8,022 nucleotides of DNA from an uncultured bacterium (GTDB lineage Bacteria; Actinomycetota; Coriobacteriia; Coriobacteriales; Coriobacteriaceae): the NCBI GenBank assembly GCA_905215195.1, contig CAJMPF010000074.1:1-8022 (forward strand). The letters are read 5' to 3'. The notes beneath the pieces are model-generated. The model was not told where the DNA came from and did no database searches. It saw only the letters and a program-made list of their open reading frames with translations. The position numbers were made by a program, and so were the translations under genes. The number at the start of each line of letters is the position of its first letter. The first letter of the stretch is position 1. Below, one piece after another: positions 6,038 to 8,022 of the stretch.

Positions 6038-7663
6038 ATGGACGTCCGTACGGACGGCGATATTGCCGATAGCTTTTGGTGGCGGCGCACAACGCTGACG
6101 CGCCGCACTCCTCTGTATGACGCCTGCGTATCGGTGGGGCTGCTGGTCGCGGCGACGATTGTGGGCGCGCTACTCGACCATCCGGGTCTCGCGCCGAGCA
6201 TCATGATCGTCTATGTGTTCGCCGTTCAGCTGTGCGCATTCTTTACCTGGAGTCGCCTGTATTGCTTGCTGAGCTCGGCTGCCGCCGTGGCGCTCTACAA
6301 CTTTTTGTTTGTCGACCCGCGCTACTCGCTGTCGCTTATCGACCGCGGCTATCCCGGCATGTTCTTCATCATGTTCGTGGTCTCGCTTGTGTCGAGCTCG
6401 ATTGCGTTGGCCCTGCGCCGCGCCTTGGCACAGGCTGCCGCCAGCGACCGCCGCACGCATATGGTGCTCGAGACCAACCGCATGCTGCAGCGGTGCGCCG
6501 ATCAGCATCAGATCGTTCACGCCATGGCCACGCAGCTGGCGCGTCTTTCGGGCTGCCCGGTCGTGTGGTACAGCGCCGACGCCGAGGGCGATGACCTGCT
6601 GCCGCGTGCGACGTACACAGCCGTGGGCGATGCCGCCCCGGTGCACGAGCCGGCGCCGCAGATGCCGCCGCGGCTCTCGGCGTCCGCCTATGTGGGAACG
6701 CCGCTCGACGCCACGTTTGGCGGCTCGGCGTTTTATGGCATCTACCTGACGGTTCGCACGGGCGACGGCTTCGTGCGCTCGGGCGACCCCGGCTCGGTGG
6801 TGGGCGTGCTGGCTATCGTTGCCGAGCCCGACGTGCTGACACATGAGGAGCGGACACTTGCCGATGCTATCGTGAGCGAAGGCGAGCTGGCACTCGATCG
6901 CGCCCGCGCCATGGAGGCCCGCGAGGAGGCGGCGGTGCTCGCCAAAAACGAGCAGCTGCGCGCCAACCTGCTGCGCTCCATCTCGCACGATCTGCGCACG
7001 CCACTTACCAGTATTTCGGGTAATGCCGACGTGCTGCTCGATCAGGGCTCGACCGGCACCGCGGTGCTCGACGCCCAGACGCGCCGCGGCCTGCTTCTAT
7101 CCATTCGCTCGGATGCGCTGTGGCTCAACGCCACCGTCGAGAATCTGCTCGCTATCACCAAGCTCGAGGGTGGCGGCATGCGCCTGTCGACCACGCTCGA
7201 GCTCATGGACGATATCGTCGAGGAGGCACTGCGCCACGTAAATCCGGCCGTGCGCGAGCACGACCTTAAGGTGGTGGCGTGCGACGAGCCGGCGCTCGTC
7301 AACGTCGACGCGCGCCTGATGGTGCAGCTGGTGGTCAATCTGGTGAACAACGCCATCACCTATACGCCCGCAGGCTCGCATATCATGATTTCGATTAGCG
7401 TCAACGATGGACGCGTGGCGTGCTCGGTGGCCGATGATGGTCCGGGCATCGCACCCGAGGATCGCGAGCGCATCTTTGAGTCATTCTATACCGCCAACCA
7501 TGGCCTGGCCGACAGCCACCGTAGTGTGGGCCTGGGGCTTTCGCTCTGCCGCTCCATTGCGCTGGCGCATGGCGGTAGCATAGAGGTTGCCGCGGCGGAC
7601 CCGCACGGCTCGGTCTTTACGATTGAGCTTCCCGTCGCCGATGTTTCGTTTGATAAGGAGTAG
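6038..7663 (+). CDS. kdpD: KdpD-like sensor histidine kinase (short form, DUF4118)
   Basis: Predicted membrane sensor kinase that autophosphorylates a histidine and passes the phosphate to the regulator encoded next. It has 541 residues. Residues 28-125 form four close membrane spans with the KdpD signature around AAVALYNFLFVDPRYSLSL (DUF4118-type membrane domain). A linker with a GAF-like look follows at about 150-285, then the phosphoacceptor region SISHDLRTPLTSISGNADVLL with H317, and the ATPase domain with the N-box NLVNNAITYTP (N438), DDGPG at 466-470 and GLGLS from 498. E. coli KdpD has 894 residues; here the N-terminal KdpD sensor domain and universal-stress domain are absent, as the gene starts at the first membrane span. 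A purine-rich AGAGGGG about ten bases before the ATG supports this start. The stop lies four bases before the regulator start, so the two are co-translated. A K+ or turgor role is inferred from the membrane domain and the nearby kup. Confidence 0.88.
   Translation: MDVRTDGDIADSFWWRRTTLTRRTPLYDACVSVGLLVAATIVGALLDHPGLAPSIMIVYVFAVQLCAFFTWSRLYCLLSSAAAVALYNFLFVDPRYSLSLIDRGYPGMFFIMFVVSLVSSSIALALRRALAQAAASDRRTHMVLETNRMLQRCADQHQIVHAMATQLARLSGCPVVWYSADAEGDDLLPRATYTAVGDAAPVHEPAPQMPPRLSASAYVGTPLDATFGGSAFYGIYLTVRTGDGFVRSGDPGSVVGVLAIVAEPDVLTHEERTLADAIVSEGELALDRARAMEAREEAAVLAKNEQLRANLLRSISHDLRTPLTSISGNADVLLDQGSTGTAVLDAQTRRGLLLSIRSDALWLNATVENLLAITKLEGGGMRLSTTLELMDDIVEEALRHVNPAVREHDLKVVACDEPALVNVDARLMVQLVVNLVNNAITYTPAGSHIMISISVNDGRVACSVADDGPGIAPEDRERIFESFYTANHGLADSHRSVGLGLSLCRSIALAHGGSIEVAAADPHGSVFTIELPVADVSFDKE
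6040..6056. repeat. Overlapping palindromes at the start of the kinase gene
   Basis: CGTCCGTACGGACG at 6043-6056 is a perfect 14-bp palindrome covering codons 2 to 7 of the kinase, and GGACGTCC at 6040-6047 overlaps it. It could fold in the mRNA close to the start codon or be a protein-binding site. No function can be shown from sequence alone. Confidence 0.35.
7655..7660 (+). promoter_or_regulatory. Ribosome binding site selecting the GTG start of the response regulator
   Basis: AAGGAG lies within the last codons of the kinase and stands seven bases before GTG at 7668. No ATG is placed suitably, so the GTG is the start. Confidence 0.75.
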
Positions 7664-7667
7664 CGCT

Positions 7668-8022
7668 GTGCCAAACTCTGCCGTAAAACCGCTCATCTTG
7701 GTTGTTGAGGACGACCCCGCTGTCCGCAACCTTATCGTTGCCGCGCTCGAGACGCACGGCTTGCGCCATATGGCCGTGGAGACCGCCCATGCCGCCATCG
7801 CCGCCGCCTCGTCGCAGGCGCCGAGCATTGTGCTGCTCGATCTGGGCCTGCCCGATATGGACGGCGTCAAGGTGGTGGAGTCGGTGCGCGCATGGTCGGG
7901 AATGCCGATCATTGTGGTCTCGGCGCGCAGCGAGGATGCGGACAAGATTCGCGCGCTCGATGCCGGCGCCGACGACTACCTGACCAAGCCGTTTTCGGTC
8001 GAGGAGCTGCTCGCGCGCATTC
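7668..8022 (+). CDS. kdpE: KdpE-like response regulator, receiver domain (cut by window end)
   Basis: Predicted cytoplasmic DNA-binding response regulator that receives phosphate from the kinase encoded just upstream. The window holds 118 codons from the GTG at 7668; the frame is still open at 8022, so the DNA-binding part lies beyond the end. The receiver domain is complete in its key residues: acidic E14, D15 and D16, phosphoacceptor D58 in LLDLGLPDMDG, S85 in IIVVSARSE at the switch position, and K107 in DDYLTKPF. The sequence DDYLTKPFSVEELLARI is typical of OmpR/PhoB-type regulators, the class of KdpE. The start is four bases after the kinase stop, so translation is coupled and the two form an operon. 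Assignment to KdpE rests mainly on the KdpD-like partner; another OmpR-class name is possible. The targets may lie downstream or include kup. Confidence 0.85.
   Translation, partial: MPNSAVKPLILVVEDDPAVRNLIVAALETHGLRHMAVETAHAAIAAASSQAPSIVLLDLGLPDMDGVKVVESVRAWSGMPIIVVSARSEDADKIRALDAGADDYLTKPFSVEELLARI

Noticed and set aside
6170..6988. Minus-strand open frame of 272 codons opposite the sensor kinase
   Set aside because: It is a shadow of the kinase gene, whose histidine kinase motifs are complete.

Overview
The window looks like a chromosomal segment of a high-GC Gram-positive bacterium of the class Coriobacteriia, with Collinsella or a close relative as the best guess. This rests on GC-rich codon use, the protein style, strong Shine-Dalgarno sites and hairpins built on a GTCCCTTTGT core that I associate with that group. 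The taxonomy is an inference, not a search result.

Layout. Positions 1-101 hold no gene but contain two hairpins behind the first gene. Positions 102-2402 (minus strand) encode a multi-pass membrane protein with an extracellular alkaline-phosphatase/sulfatase-fold domain of the lipoteichoic acid synthase (LtaS-like) family. A 213-base divergent spacer separates it from a nitroreductase-family flavoprotein on the plus strand (2616-3491). A palindromic hairpin and a probable promoter come next, followed by a KUP/Kup-type potassium uptake transporter. That transporter is interrupted by a frameshift near 5035: its membrane domain is read from 3649 to a stop at 5091, while the cytoplasmic C-terminal domain continues intact in another frame to 5671. 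A small single-span membrane protein of unknown function follows (5732-5926). After a strong terminator-like hairpin with a duplicated left arm comes a two-component pair: a short KdpD-like sensor kinase (6038-7663) and the start of a KdpE-like response regulator (from a GTG at 7668, cut by the window end).

How the genes may work together. The right half (3649-8022) reads as a potassium module: a constitutive-type K+ importer, a small membrane protein, and a KdpDE-like pair. No KdpFABC pump gene lies inside the window. The kinase lacks the large N-terminal cytoplasmic sensor and universal-stress domains of classical KdpD, so its signal may differ. The left half (cell-surface polymer synthesis and a nitroreductase) looks like unrelated housekeeping or accessory functions.

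The main points for a second look are the Kup frameshift, the terminator placed only about 20 bases before the kinase start with two competing left arms, and the shared core of the two intergenic hairpins. I see no mobile-element gene, CRISPR array, tRNA or rRNA.
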